Origin: Desulfobulbus oralis
Lineage (GTDB): Bacteria > Desulfobacterota > Desulfobulbia > Desulfobulbales > Desulfobulbaceae
Direction: 5' to 3'
DNA: 64,000 nt
Assembly: GCF_002952055.1 (NCBI RefSeq)
Contig: NZ_CP021255.1
Location: forward strand, 248,001 to 312,000
A program made the position numbers and the translations under genes. Under the pieces are notes generated by a model. The model worked only from the letters and a program-made list of their open reading frames with translations, was not told where the DNA came from and did no database searches. The stretch's first letter is position 1; every line of letters starts with the position of its first letter. Shown here one piece after another: positions 18,352 to 27,415 of the stretch.

Positions 18352-18882
18352 ATGACAACGCGACACATGATTTTCAAGCTGATGGCGGCTTTCGGTTTTG
18401 CCCTGCTGCTGGCGCAGCCCGGCCCGGCGCAGGCCAGGGGGCGCGTCATGACCGAAACTCATTTTTTCCCCGGCACGGGCCACTACACGGTGGAGGAACA
18501 GCACTACTCCTTTGGCGCGCCGATCTACAGCGAGACCTTTTACCCCTTCGTCGTCCAGGAGCGATTCTACTCCCCTGATGGCTCCGTGGTCGTGCATAAC
18601 AAGTCCAGGCATTGGCTGCCAGGCCGCGCCTACCACAGGGGCAGACCCATGTACCGGGAATGTTTCTGCACCGCTGATCCGCTCTATTCGGACATGGAGC
18701 TGGACGACTGCTGTTACGGGCCGCATGCAGACCGCTGTTTCAGGCCGAATCCCCAGTATTACGGCCCGCGATGGCATCAGTTCCCCAGACTGCACAAGCA
18801 CTATCCGGGCGAGTATCGCCCCTTGCGCTACCGGCAAATGCCCAGGGGCAGGTCATACCAGAAATTCCGCTCTGCCAGATAA
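18352..18882 (+). CDS. Small exported Tyr/Pro/His-rich protein of unknown function
   Basis: From ATG 18352, nine bases after GGGAGG, the product has 176 residues. A signal peptide (MIFKLMAAFGFALLLAQ, cleavage near AQARG) is followed by a mature part rich in Tyr, Phe, His, Arg and Pro, with a cysteine group (ECFCTADP and DDCCYG, DRCF). The frame stays open to 18244, but that extension lacks a signal peptide at the right place. I do not recognise a family. The composition suggests a periplasmic or surface structural protein, perhaps disulfide-bonded. It is followed by a strong bidirectional terminator. Confidence 0.7.
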   Translation: MTTRHMIFKLMAAFGFALLLAQPGPAQARGRVMTETHFFPGTGHYTVEEQHYSFGAPIYSETFYPFVVQERFYSPDGSVVVHNKSRHWLPGRAYHRGRPMYRECFCTADPLYSDMELDDCCYGPHADRCFRPNPQYYGPRWHQFPRLHKHYPGEYRPLRYRQMPRGRSYQKFRSAR

Positions 18883-18909
18883 GAGCTGAAGACCGTACCG
18901 GTACATGCA

Positions 18910-18937
18910 GGGCCCGTCAGATGGCGGGCCCTTTTTT
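18910..18937. terminator. Terminator between convergent genes
   Basis: GGGCCCG (18910-18916) pairs with CGGGCCC (18925-18931), followed by six T on the plus strand. It serves the small exported protein gene. The last codons and stop (18917-18919) of the convergent MFS gene lie inside this hairpin. Confidence 0.88.
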
Positions 18938-20335
18938 ATGATCGCCCTGGCCGCCCCGGGCCAGAGAACAGCACAGACCCAGGCTGCAGAACACGGCGGA
19001 ACAGCAGAAGACCACGTGAATGGCCCCAAGAAAACGTGGATACAGGGCAGGCGTGATGGCCACATTGCCGAGCAGCAGGGACAGCACCACCGTGGCCATG
19101 GCCATGCTGGTCATCTGGCCCAGGAGCCGCATGATCGCCGCCACCCCCGAGGCGACACCGTACTGACTCCGGTCCACCGCACCCATGATCGCGCTGATGT
19201 TGGGCGAGGAAAAGAGGGCGAAGCCCGTGCCGATCAGCAGCAGATTGCAAAAAATCCATGACTTGGGCGTATGCAGGCCAAGCTGTGTATAGCAGGCAAT
19301 GCCGATGGTGGTTAGCAGCATGCCGGCAGAGGACAGCAGACGCGCCGGCACTCGCTCGGAAAGCCGGCCCACCAGCGGCGAGCCCAGGGCCATCACCGCC
19401 GGCTGCGCCACCAGAAGCGCGCCCGCGGCCTGCGGCGTCATGGCCTGAATGTACTGCAGATACAGACTCATGGTAAAGGTGACCGCATAGGTGGCACTGT
19501 AGTTGAAGAGCGCCGCAAAGCTGGAAAAGGCAAAACTGCGGTTGGCTGTGAAAAGCCGCAGATCCAGAACCGGATGCCGGCTTTTGTACTGGTGCAGGAC
19601 AAAGGCCACGCCGCAGAGCAGACCCGCGGCCAGAAGCACCTGCCCCGCTCTGGTGGCGCTGATGGAGGCGCCATAGACCAGGGCCGCGATGGCCAGCGCA
19701 TAGAGCACGCAGCCAGCCAGATCAAAGGGACTGGAATCCGGGTTTTGCCATTCGCCTTTCAGGTAGCAGCGCATGAGCACAAGGCAAAACGCGCCCAACG
19801 GCAGCATGAGCCAGAACAGGCAGCGCCAGCCCCAGAAACCGGTCAGCAGACCGCCCACAAAGGGCCCGGCGGACAGCCCGATGTAGACCGCAGCCACATA
19901 GATGCCGATGACCCGGCCGCGTCGTTTTGGCGGAAACACCGAGGTGAGGATCGCCATGCCGGTGCTGATGAACATGCCGGCCCCCACGCCCTGCAGGCCT
20001 CTGCAAATGAGGAGGGGGGCGGCATGATGCGCCACCGCGCCGAGCAGGGAGGCCAGGGTATACAGCCAAAGCCCCATGCCGAAGATCTTCTTGCGGCCCA
20101 GACGGTCGGCCAGCGCGCCCAGGGGCACCAAAGCGATGGCCATGACCAGCATGTACATGGTGGGCACCCAGGTCAGAGTCACGGTTTTCAGGTGGAGTTC
20201 CGCCTGCATGGCAGGCAGGGCCACATTGATCGCCGAGACCCCGAAGGGGCCCAGAAAGGAAGTCAGGGCACAGACCAGAAGCGCGGAGCGTTCCTGGGCG
20301 GTGTCGGCTGTGACAGGCGGGGCGGGGTTGTGCAT
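18917..20335 (-). CDS. MFS drug exporter, DHA2 (EmrB/QacA-like) family
   Basis: A 472-residue protein with about 14 hydrophobic segments and the family motif A in loop 2-3 (GALADRLGRKKIFG), plus motif C-like glycine-rich residues (GLSAGPFVGGLL) in helix 5. Such proteins use proton entry to expel hydrophobic drugs or dyes. The start ATG 20335 has CCGGAG upstream. It has no adjacent regulator or HlyD-type partner, so it may act alone. The 3' end overlaps the convergent terminator hairpin. The substrate cannot be read from the sequence. Confidence 0.9.
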   Translation of the reverse strand: MHNPAPPVTADTAQERSALLVCALTSFLGPFGVSAINVALPAMQAELHLKTVTLTWVPTMYMLVMAIALVPLGALADRLGRKKIFGMGLWLYTLASLLGAVAHHAAPLLICRGLQGVGAGMFISTGMAILTSVFPPKRRGRVIGIYVAAVYIGLSAGPFVGGLLTGFWGWRCLFWLMLPLGAFCLVLMRCYLKGEWQNPDSSPFDLAGCVLYALAIAALVYGASISATRAGQVLLAAGLLCGVAFVLHQYKSRHPVLDLRLFTANRSFAFSSFAALFNYSATYAVTFTMSLYLQYIQAMTPQAAGALLVAQPAVMALGSPLVGRLSERVPARLLSSAGMLLTTIGIACYTQLGLHTPKSWIFCNLLLIGTGFALFSSPNISAIMGAVDRSQYGVASGVAAIMRLLGQMTSMAMATVVLSLLLGNVAITPALYPRFLGAIHVVFCCSAVFCSLGLCCSLARGGQGDHKKGPAI

Positions 20336-20392
20336 GGCGGCTCCGGAACGGCTGAGAATCTTCAGTGCAGCGCTTTACCTGCACGAGAGCAC

Positions 20393-20422
20393 AAAAAAGC
20401 CTCCCGACAGGAGGGGAGGCTT
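20393..20422 (-). terminator. Terminator after cbiK
   Basis: AAGCCTCCC (20397-20405) pairs with GGGAGGCTT (20414-20422); on the minus strand six T follow. It ends the cobaltochelatase transcript. Confidence 0.88.
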
Positions 20423-20469
20423 CTCATCTGGATTGGCTCCTTTCGGGCGCTCCAGTGCGCGGGCTCAGC

Positions 20470-21384
20470 TCATTTACCCCGATGCTGCCGCTCCCGGCTG
20501 GCCTTGAGGCGCTGGATCCAGACATCGACCACGCCATCGTATTCGGCAAGCCCGTGCAGCACCGGTACGGCCTTGATACCGGCCTTTTTGAGTTGACTTT
20601 CCCATGAGTCCGGATCCTTGCCCGACATGTCGTTGATGCTGTGATCACCGGCCACGGTCATGAACGGAATCAGATAGGCCTTTTTCACGCCCCTGGCCTT
20701 GAGCTGATCGAGGATCTCCTCAAAGGTGGGGGAACCCTCGACCGTGCCAACAAAGCAGTTGGGATCCCTCTTCTGGGCCTTGTACATCATGGCCGAATAG
20801 ATGGCATCGGCGGGATGGTGGCTCCCATGCCCCATGAAGACCACCGCATCTTCCGCCTTGCGCTCGTCAGGGATGATGCTCTTGAAGGCCACCTCCAGCA
20901 CCTGATCCATGCTCTTGTTATCCATCAGCAGCGGATAGCCGATCCTGATCTTCCGGATTCCGCCACGCATCTCCTCGAATTTGCGGGCATTGCTGTTCAG
21001 GGCATGAAATTCCGCGCCCGGCAGGATGTGCAGAGATTGCAGGGTCACCTCGCGATAGCCCTCGTCCATCAGCCTGGCCAGGGCGATTTCCGGAGAGTCG
21101 ATCATCTTGCCCTCTCCAGCCAGTTTCCTGCGGATGATCTGCGAGGTGTAGGCCCAGCGGATATCTGTATTGGGGAACGCGGCCTGCATCTTCTTTTCGA
21201 TATGCTCAAAAGATTTCTGGGCCGATTGCACGCTGGTGCCAAAGGTGACAAGCAGCAGCGCGTCCTTTTTTGGGGGCGGGTTCTTGCTGTGACCGCCATA
21301 GGCAAAGGCCGGAGCGACGCTGACGACACAGAACAGTGCCATCAGAAAAACGGAGGACAACAGGACAGCCGACATTTTTCGCAT
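20470..21384 (-). CDS. cbiK: Exported anaerobic cobaltochelatase, CbiK type
   Basis: A 304-residue protein inserting Co2+ into sirohydrochlorin in the anaerobic cobalamin pathway. The signal peptide (about 1-29, ending APAFAYGG) marks it as the periplasmic form known from Desulfovibrio, where it may chelate metal outside the cytosol or act in haem or metal transport. Family motifs include LLLVTFGTSV, the metal-binding His in SLHILPGAEFHAL, the GHGSHHPAD stretch and FMTVAGDHSINDM. ATG 21384 follows GGAGG. A cobalamin riboswitch precedes it and a terminator follows, so the gene is monocistronic and repressed by B12. Confidence 0.92.
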   Translation of the reverse strand: MRKMSAVLLSSVFLMALFCVVSVAPAFAYGGHSKNPPPKKDALLLVTFGTSVQSAQKSFEHIEKKMQAAFPNTDIRWAYTSQIIRRKLAGEGKMIDSPEIALARLMDEGYREVTLQSLHILPGAEFHALNSNARKFEEMRGGIRKIRIGYPLLMDNKSMDQVLEVAFKSIIPDERKAEDAVVFMGHGSHHPADAIYSAMMYKAQKRDPNCFVGTVEGSPTFEEILDQLKARGVKKAYLIPFMTVAGDHSINDMSGKDPDSWESQLKKAGIKAVPVLHGLAEYDGVVDVWIQRLKASRERQHRGK

Positions 21385-21487
21385 CACACACCTCCATGGA
21401 TGGGCTTCGGAAAACAGGCCAGCTTGGCCTGCATTGCCAAGGAAAAACGCGTGAATGTACTTGTTATGACGGTCCGCCGCTGAGCGA

Positions 21488-21655
21488 GCCTGCCATTTCA
21501 TGCCGACAGGATACGGGGAGCTCCTGTCCTCACTGCAGGTTTTCCCGATGCTGGAGAGCATACAACTCAGCGGCTGCTGCGTTTTGTCCCGGTTCCAGCG
21601 GCGAGCCCTGTACCCAAAGGTCACATCAGGGGCTCCGTTTTCCTGAGAGGCATGC
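21488..21655 (-). promoter_or_regulatory. Cobalamin (B12) riboswitch upstream of cbiK
   Basis: On the minus strand the leader has the order of conserved B12 elements. These are AGGAAAACGGAGCC, then ACAGGGCTCGCCGCTGGAAC and CGGGACAAAACGCA, then CCGCTGAG and GGGAAAACCTGCAGTGAG, and finally a degenerate B12 box ending ATGGCAGG. This matches the sulfate-reducer variants (CCGCTGTAACCGGGACGAAACGCA) as I remember them. The B12 box is weaker than consensus, so the call rests on the core and the target gene. Confidence 0.72.
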
Positions 21656-21792
21656 CAAAGGCGCTTACAGTAAAAAAATTTTCGCACCGCCTGTCAAGTC
21701 TTTCTCCGAAAGGCAAGCCGCCATGCAGACGCAACAGGCGGCGGCCCCCTCTGCGAGGCCGCCCCGGGCCTGTACAGTGCTGGTCTGCGGCT

Positions 21793-22344
21793 TCAGTATT
21801 TCGCGTCGGCATAGGCCAGCCAGCCGCCGGCCGCGACAAGCTGCCTGTCAAAGGGGTTGAGTGTAAAGGAACAGCTCAGACTTTCCCCTCTGTCGCTGCT
21901 GGCGCTCAGTTTTTCCGCCTCCACATCCACGGCAATCATCACCCTGCCCCCCAGGGCCCCCAGGGCGAAGAGTCTCTCCAGGTCGCCCCTGGCCAGTTCC
22001 ACTGCCAGAATGCCGCAGTTGAACATGTTTTGCCGGAAGATGCGGGCAAAGCTCTCGGCCACCACCACCTTGATGTCGTTCACCTCCAAAGCCCACACCG
22101 CATGCTCCCGGGACGAGCCACAGCCGAAATTGGAGCGCGTGACCAATACCTTGACGCCGGCGAGATCTTTGGGATCAAAGTGCCGGCCTTCCAGATGCAG
22201 ATCCTCCAGCAGGTGGGGGCCAAGCGCGGCCTTGCTGATTTCGGTGAGATAGCGGGCTGGGATGATCTCGTCGGTATTGATGTCGCTCCGGTCGATAAAG
22301 GCGGCCGGACCGCCGAATTTTTTGGCATTGTGCAGGTCTTGCAT
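21793..22344 (-). CDS. leuD: 3-isopropylmalate dehydratase small subunit
   Basis: A 183-residue swivel-domain subunit that with LeuC isomerises 2- to 3-isopropylmalate in leucine synthesis. Motifs are INTDEIIPARYL near the start, NFGCGSSREHAVWAL in the middle and FNCGILAVEL. It is encoded 13 bases after leuC on the same strand. The length is that of the archaeal/deltaproteobacterial short type. Homoaconitase or 2-methylmalate dehydratase small subunits look alike, so substrate is not proved. Confidence 0.92.
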   Translation of the reverse strand: MQDLHNAKKFGGPAAFIDRSDINTDEIIPARYLTEISKAALGPHLLEDLHLEGRHFDPKDLAGVKVLVTRSNFGCGSSREHAVWALEVNDIKVVVAESFARIFRQNMFNCGILAVELARGDLERLFALGALGGRVMIAVDVEAEKLSASSDRGESLSCSFTLNPFDRQLVAAGGWLAYADAKY

Positions 22345-22357
22345 GGCAAAGTCCTCG

Positions 22358-23644
22358 TCAGGAAAGGAAAGGTCTGGGGTCGGCGATTGTGCCTGCCAGG
22401 GCCGTGGCCGCTGCGGTGGCCGGGCTCATCAGGTGCACCATGCCGCCCTTGCCCATGCGGCCGCTGAAGTTGCGGTTGGTGGAGGAGGCGCAGACCTCGC
22501 CTTCGGCCAGGATGCCATTGCTCATGCCCAGGCAGGCGCCGCAGGTCGGGTTGGTCACGCAGAAGCCGCTGTCCATGAAGATTTTGATGAGGCCCTCGTC
22601 CAGGGCCTGCGAATAGATCTGCGGTGTGGCGGGAGAGAGAATGGCCCGCACCGTCTCGGCAATCTTCCGCCCCCTGACGATGGCCGCGACCACCCGCAGG
22701 TCCTCGATGCGGCCGTTGGTGCAGGAGCCGATATAGACCTGATCGACGGGCGTGCCGGCCATGTCGGCCACATCCCTGACCTTGTCCGGCTTGTAGCCAT
22801 AGCTCACCTGTGGCGCCAGCGTGCTGACGTCCATTTCCAGCACGCGTTCATAGGAGGCGTCCGGATCGGAATGCCAGCGTTTGAAATCCCTGGCCGCGTC
22901 CTCGGGAGAGGCATAATCCTGCTGGATGAAGGGCCAGAGATATCTGGCGGTCTCCAAATCCGGCAGGCACACGCCGGAAGTCGCGCCAGCCTCCACGGCC
23001 ATATTGCAGAGCGTCATGCGGGAGGCCATGCTCAGGCTGTCAATGACCGGGCCGGTGAACTCGATCACCTGATCGGTCGCGCCGTTCACCGTCAACTGCC
23101 TGATGATGTTCAGGATCAGATCCTTGGCATACACGCCTCTGGGCAGGGCCCCCTCAACCACGATTTTCAGGGAGCGCGGCGTGCGGAAGGCGCACACGCC
23201 TTTCAGAATGCCCACGGCCAAATCTGTGGTGCCCACGCCTGCGGCAAAGGCGCCGAAGGCTCCGTGGGTACAGGTGTGGGAATCGCCCATGATGACCGTG
23301 TTGCCGGGGCGGATAAAGCCCTTTTCCGGAAAGAGCGCGTGGCAGACGCCGTTGCGGCCGATGTCGAAAAAGTCTTTAATCTGGTGCCGTCTGGCCCAGT
23401 CACGCATGATTTTGGACTGCATGGCCGTCTTGGCATCCTTGGGCGGGGTGACGTGATCGATGACGGCCTTGATGCGCCTGGCATCGCACACCCGGTCCTT
23501 GCCCCTGGCCACCAAATCCATGATGGCGATGGGCGTGGTGATTTCGTGGCACATGATGACGTCGATATCCAGCACCATATTGCCCGGAGCCGGGTTGTCG
23601 CGCAGATGGGCGGCGAAAATCTTCTCGGTAATGGTTTTGCCCAT
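22358..23644 (-). CDS. leuC: 3-isopropylmalate dehydratase large subunit
   Basis: A 428-residue aconitase-family subunit carrying the [4Fe-4S] cluster. The cluster ligands are the Cys in IGSCTNGR and the pair in PTCGACLG. Active-site segments MGDSHTCTHGAFG and CHEITTPIAI are present. The start ATG 23644 follows CAGGAG. It forms an operon with leuD and is divergent from the yejA-like gene. The length is that of the short LeuC/HacA group, shared by citramalate-pathway enzymes. Confidence 0.93.
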   Translation of the reverse strand: MGKTITEKIFAAHLRDNPAPGNMVLDIDVIMCHEITTPIAIMDLVARGKDRVCDARRIKAVIDHVTPPKDAKTAMQSKIMRDWARRHQIKDFFDIGRNGVCHALFPEKGFIRPGNTVIMGDSHTCTHGAFGAFAAGVGTTDLAVGILKGVCAFRTPRSLKIVVEGALPRGVYAKDLILNIIRQLTVNGATDQVIEFTGPVIDSLSMASRMTLCNMAVEAGATSGVCLPDLETARYLWPFIQQDYASPEDAARDFKRWHSDPDASYERVLEMDVSTLAPQVSYGYKPDKVRDVADMAGTPVDQVYIGSCTNGRIEDLRVVAAIVRGRKIAETVRAILSPATPQIYSQALDEGLIKIFMDSGFCVTNPTCGACLGMSNGILAEGEVCASSTNRNFSGRMGKGGMVHLMSPATAAATALAGTIADPRPFLS

Positions 23645-23721
23645 GACACACTCCTGGAAAAGAGGAAACAAACAGCAGGCCCGCCCCTGCGAAAGATGGC
23701 CGGAGGCCCACAGCGAAAGAC

Positions 23722-23750
23722 TGTACAAGACCGGAGTGCCGGCGTATAGT
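23722..23750 (+). promoter_or_regulatory. Candidate promoter of the YejA-like gene
   Basis: TGTACA (23722-23727) and TATAGT (23745-23750) are 17 bases apart and lie 43 bases before the start codon. The -10 box is good, the -35 box is weak. Confidence 0.4.
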
Positions 23751-23792
23751 GCAAGGCCGTTCGCCTACCAACAGCCAGCCCGGGAGGGCACT

Positions 23793-25583
23793 ATGCGGTT
23801 TTTTCTGCGCCGGTTCATGCTGGCCGCCCTGTTTTTCATGCCCCTGCCGCTCCAGGCCGGCCATGGCCTCAGCATTGACGGCAGCCTCAAATACCCGAAG
23901 AACTTCGAGCGCTTCGCCTATACCTCGCCGAAGGCCCGGCCCGGCGGGCTGCTCAACCTACATGACCTGGGCGGCTTTGACAAGATGAATCCCTTCACCC
24001 TGAAGGGCGCGGCGCCTGCGGGACTTGCCGGCTATGTCTTTGAGACGCTGACCGTGCCCAGTCTGGACGAACCTTTTGCCCAATACGGCCTGATCGCAGA
24101 AGACATAGAGCTGGCAGCGGACAAAATGTCCGTGACCTTCACCATCGACCCCAGGGCCGCCTTCTCCGACGGCACGCCGGTGACCGTGGCGGATGTGCAG
24201 TTTTCTCTGGAAACGCTCAAGAGCGGGGCGGCCCATCCCTTTTACCAGATGTACTTTCAAGACATCGAAGGGGCCGAGATCCTGGACGCGCGCCGCATCC
24301 GTTTCCGCTTCGCGCGGCTGAACCGCGAATTGCCCATGATAGCCGGCCAGTTGCCGGTTCTGAGCAAGGCCTTCTACAGCGCCCACCCCTTTGCAGCCAG
24401 TGGCGCCGGACTCATGACCCCGCCCCTGGGCAGCGGCCCCTACCTGGTGGAGCGGGCTGTGGCGGGCAAGAGCATCAGCTACAAAAAAAATCCGAACTAC
24501 TGGGCCAAAGACCACCCCGCCCGGCGCGGCATGTTCAACTTCGAGCGTATCGTGGTCAAGTGCTACAAAGACCCGATCGTGGCTCTGGAGGCGTTCAAGG
24601 CCGGCGAATTCGACGTCCTCTCCGTTCATATCGCCAAGCAGTGGCACCGGGACATGAAGGGCCGGCGCTTTGACAGCGGCCAACTGCTCAGGAAGAACTT
24701 TCCGCACCGTAACGATGCCGGATTGCAGGGTTTTATACTGAACACCAGAAGGCCCCTGTTCAAAGATGTGCGGGTGCGTCAGGCCTTGGGGCTGGCGCTG
24801 GACTTCGAGTGGACCAACGAGAGTCTCTTTTACGGCGGCTATGTCCGCAGCAATTCGTATTTTTCCAATTCCATCTATGCGGCGCCCGGCCTGCCCGACG
24901 AAGCCGAGCTGGCCCTGCTGAATCCCTGGCGCTCCCACTTGCCGGAGGCGGTCTTCACCACGCCGCTCACCCCGCCCAGCACCAGGCCGCCCCACAGTCT
25001 GCGCGGCAATCTCCTGCAGGCCAGGAGTCTCCTGGAACAGGCGGGCTGGCAGATGCAAAACGGCGTTTTGCGAAACGCGGCCGGCCAGCCCTTCCACTTT
25101 GACATTCTGCTGGCTGACAACGCCTTTGAGCGGGTCATGGCCGCCTATGCCCACAATCTGAAAAAACTGGGCATTCGGGCGGATTACCGCCATATTGACC
25201 TCAGCCTCTACGCGGACCGGGTCAGGAACTTCGATTTCGACATGATAGTCAACGGCTTTGGCCAGTCGCAGTCGCCGGGCAACGAGCAGCGCGACTACTG
25301 GACCAGTGCGGCTGCGGATCAGAAAGGCTCGCGCAATCTGGCCGGCATCAAAAGCCCGGTGGTGGACGCGCTCGTGAATGCGGTCATCTACGCCGAGACC
25401 CAGGAGGCGCTGATCACGGCCTGCCGCGCCCTCGACCGGGTGCTGTGGTATGGTTACTACGTGGTGCCGAACTGGTATCTGGCCAGCCATCGTTTGGCCT
25501 ATGCCTCGTGGCTGCGGCAACCGGAAATCCTGCCCTTATACTACAGTGCCGACCAGTGGCTGAATACATGGTGGCGCGAATGA
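23793..25583 (+). CDS. Periplasmic solute-binding protein, family 5 (YejA-like)
   Basis: A 596-residue exported binding protein (signal peptide about 1-23, ending LQAGHG). It has the family-5 peptide/oligosaccharide-binding fold: AFSDGTPVTVADVQFSLE, GSGPYLVE, NPNYWAKDHPARRGMFNFERIV, VRQALGLALDFEWTNESLFYG and a C-terminal ILPLYYSADQWLNTWW. The NFERI and FEWTNESLFYG segments are typical of YejA, which feeds microcin C-like peptides to the YejBEF importer. No permease genes follow, so the partner transporter is elsewhere. Its stop overlaps the next start (ATGA). Confidence 0.9.
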   Translation: MRFFLRRFMLAALFFMPLPLQAGHGLSIDGSLKYPKNFERFAYTSPKARPGGLLNLHDLGGFDKMNPFTLKGAAPAGLAGYVFETLTVPSLDEPFAQYGLIAEDIELAADKMSVTFTIDPRAAFSDGTPVTVADVQFSLETLKSGAAHPFYQMYFQDIEGAEILDARRIRFRFARLNRELPMIAGQLPVLSKAFYSAHPFAASGAGLMTPPLGSGPYLVERAVAGKSISYKKNPNYWAKDHPARRGMFNFERIVVKCYKDPIVALEAFKAGEFDVLSVHIAKQWHRDMKGRRFDSGQLLRKNFPHRNDAGLQGFILNTRRPLFKDVRVRQALGLALDFEWTNESLFYGGYVRSNSYFSNSIYAAPGLPDEAELALLNPWRSHLPEAVFTTPLTPPSTRPPHSLRGNLLQARSLLEQAGWQMQNGVLRNAAGQPFHFDILLADNAFERVMAAYAHNLKKLGIRADYRHIDLSLYADRVRNFDFDMIVNGFGQSQSPGNEQRDYWTSAAADQKGSRNLAGIKSPVVDALVNAVIYAETQEALITACRALDRVLWYGYYVVPNWYLASHRLAYASWLRQPEILPLYYSADQWLNTWWRE

Positions 25584-26674
25584 AGGCCGGCAACGGAGGC
25601 AAGAACGGCATGGGTTCAGCCCCGGAAAAAAAGGGCCCGCAGCCTGCGGGGCAGGTGCCTGCGCCCGCTCCAGAGGCCCGGGTCAAGGCAGGCCCCGCGA
25701 AGGCGGCAAAAAGCGGCGGCAAAACGGGCAAGGAACAGCAGTGGATCTATCAGACCGGCAAGGAAGTCTACCAGTTTTTCAGCCGGGTGAAGGGCCGGCT
25801 GCAGGGCATTCAGGTTTTTGCCCTGGTGGGCAAAAGCGGTACCGGCAAGAGCTTTCGGGCAAAACTGCTGGCCGAAAAGCTGGGCGTGCCCTACATCATC
25901 GACGACGGCCTGCTCATCCACGACACGACCATCCTGGCCGGCAAGTCGGCCAAGCAGAGCAAGAACTATATCAGCGCCATCCGCACCGCCCTCTTCGCTG
26001 AACCCACACACCGGGACGAGGTGGTCAAGGTTATCCAGGAACACAAAATCAAGAAAATCCTGCTCCTGGGCACCTCGGAAAAAATGGTGACCCGGGTGGC
26101 CGAGGCGCTGGAACTGCCGCCCATCAGCCAGGTCATTCATATCGAGGAAATTGCCAGCCAAAAGGATATCGAAAACGCCATCAGGTCGCGCTTCGAGGAG
26201 GGCAAACACGTGATTCCCGTGCCAGCCATCGAGATCAAGCGCGCCTTTATCCAGAATCTGACCGACACCATCCGCATATTTTTCAAGGGCACCCGTGGCA
26301 GCGACGGGGCCCAGCGCTCCCGCTTCTTTGAAAAATCCGTGGTACAGCCCAGGTTTCAGGAAAAGGCCGGCACCGGCACCGTTACCATCTCGGAGGCTGC
26401 ACTCAGCCAGATGATCATCCACTGTGTGGACGAGTATGACGACGAAATTCTGGTGCGCAAGATCCGGGTGCATGTGGGCCGCCACGGTTACGGCATCGAT
26501 CTGGGCATCGATGTGCCCTACGGCAAAACCCTGGCCGGGGGCCTGCACGAGCTGAACGGCTATATCCTCAATCACATCCAGAAGTATACCGGCATTGCCA
26601 TCAAGCACCTGGAAATCGAGGTGGAAAAAATCACCCAGCGCCAGCCGAAGCTGCCGCGGAAGCGTCAGGCTTAG
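25580..26674 (+). CDS. P-loop protein with C-terminal Asp23/Gls24-like domain
   Basis: The 364-residue product begins with an Ala/Pro/Lys-rich disordered tail (1-52), followed by an ATPase-like domain with a P-loop GKSGTGKS at 84-91 and a nucleoside-kinase-like layout (DDGLLIHD, KKILLLGTSEKMV). The last 90 residues (from GTVTISEAALSQMI to the end) have the Asp23/Gls24 envelope-stress pattern: a VRVHVGRHGYGIDLGIDVPYG beta region and the helix HELNGYILNHIQKYTGI. The start overlaps the yejA-like stop. The substrate is unknown; the fusion suggests ATP-dependent attachment to the membrane or to other Gls24-type proteins, which is inference. Confidence 0.75.
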   Translation: MKAGNGGKNGMGSAPEKKGPQPAGQVPAPAPEARVKAGPAKAAKSGGKTGKEQQWIYQTGKEVYQFFSRVKGRLQGIQVFALVGKSGTGKSFRAKLLAEKLGVPYIIDDGLLIHDTTILAGKSAKQSKNYISAIRTALFAEPTHRDEVVKVIQEHKIKKILLLGTSEKMVTRVAEALELPPISQVIHIEEIASQKDIENAIRSRFEEGKHVIPVPAIEIKRAFIQNLTDTIRIFFKGTRGSDGAQRSRFFEKSVVQPRFQEKAGTGTVTISEAALSQMIIHCVDEYDDEILVRKIRVHVGRHGYGIDLGIDVPYGKTLAGGLHELNGYILNHIQKYTGIAIKHLEIEVEKITQRQPKLPRKRQA

Positions 26675-26941
26675 AGCGCCTGACTTATGGGCCAAGCGGA
26701 GTCGGTTGACAGGATGAGCAGGAATGAGGCCGCAGGCTTTGCAGGTCTTCGGGTTTGGGCCCAGGCTCCGGCATCCTGCCTTTTCCGGGCTGCACCACGG
26801 CAGCTATTCCCCTGGGCGTGGCCATGAGTCTTCTCATCACCGCACCGCCCGTCAAGGAACGAGCGGCGCTGCCGCTTTTGTGCGCCCTGGCGGGCGTTCA
26901 ACCCGCTGCGGGCTGTGCCTTGGCAAGGGCCGAAGCGGCAC
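26675..26941. other. Intergenic stretch without recognised content
   Basis: No convincing gene, RNA or insertion sequence is seen in these 267 bases. Short open frames on both strands have no family features or start signals. Confidence 0.5.
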
Positions 26942-27205
26942 TTACGGGCAGAGTTCCAGCAGAAACACGTTCAGCGTGTCCACATCCGGGCAGGCGAATC
27001 GGGCCGTGCCCGGCGGCTGCCCCGGAATGGCGCCGCCGTAGCGGAGAATGTCGGCATAGACAAAGGCCACATGAAAGGCCATGGGGCAGAGGCTGCCCCG
27101 CTCGGTATCAAAGTCCCAGCTATCGCCCACCCTGTGGCCGTGATGGCAGGGCAGAGCACCCTTTCGCTCGATGAGCGTGATTCTGATCTTGGGCCTCCTG
27201 CTCAC
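26942..27205 (-). CDS. Small TIGR04076-type protein
   Basis: From GTG 27205, preceded by AGGAGGAACT, the product has 87 residues. It has the pattern of the TIGR04076 family: KIRITLIERKGALPCHHGHRVGDSWDFD, the core GSLCPMAFHVAFVYADILRYGG and CPDVDTLNVFLLEL. Conserved Cys residues (LPCHHGH and SLCPMA) hint at metal binding. The family has no known role. The gene is isolated. Confidence 0.78.
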   Translation of the reverse strand: MSRRPKIRITLIERKGALPCHHGHRVGDSWDFDTERGSLCPMAFHVAFVYADILRYGGAIPGQPPGTARFACPDVDTLNVFLLELCP

Positions 27206-27415
27206 AGTTCCTCCTGCAGATAGGTTGCGCAAAAACCGCAGAGCTGCCGCTCCTTTTTCAGGACCTTGTCCCAAAGGGGCGGATGCCGGCTGCAGCCTGC
27301 CCCGTCCGTATGCAGGGCACATCGGCATCCAGCCGGCACGCGCGGCCGGCGGCTCCGGGCACTCCGGTTCTCCCGGAAAGTCAGGGCGCCATGTTGTTCG
27401 CCGGCCGCCGTGCTC

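Noticed and set aside
25568..25579. Earlier start ATG 25568 for the P-loop protein
   Set aside because: It would overlap the preceding gene by 16 bases without a ribosome binding site; ATG 25580 gives the common ATGA overlap.
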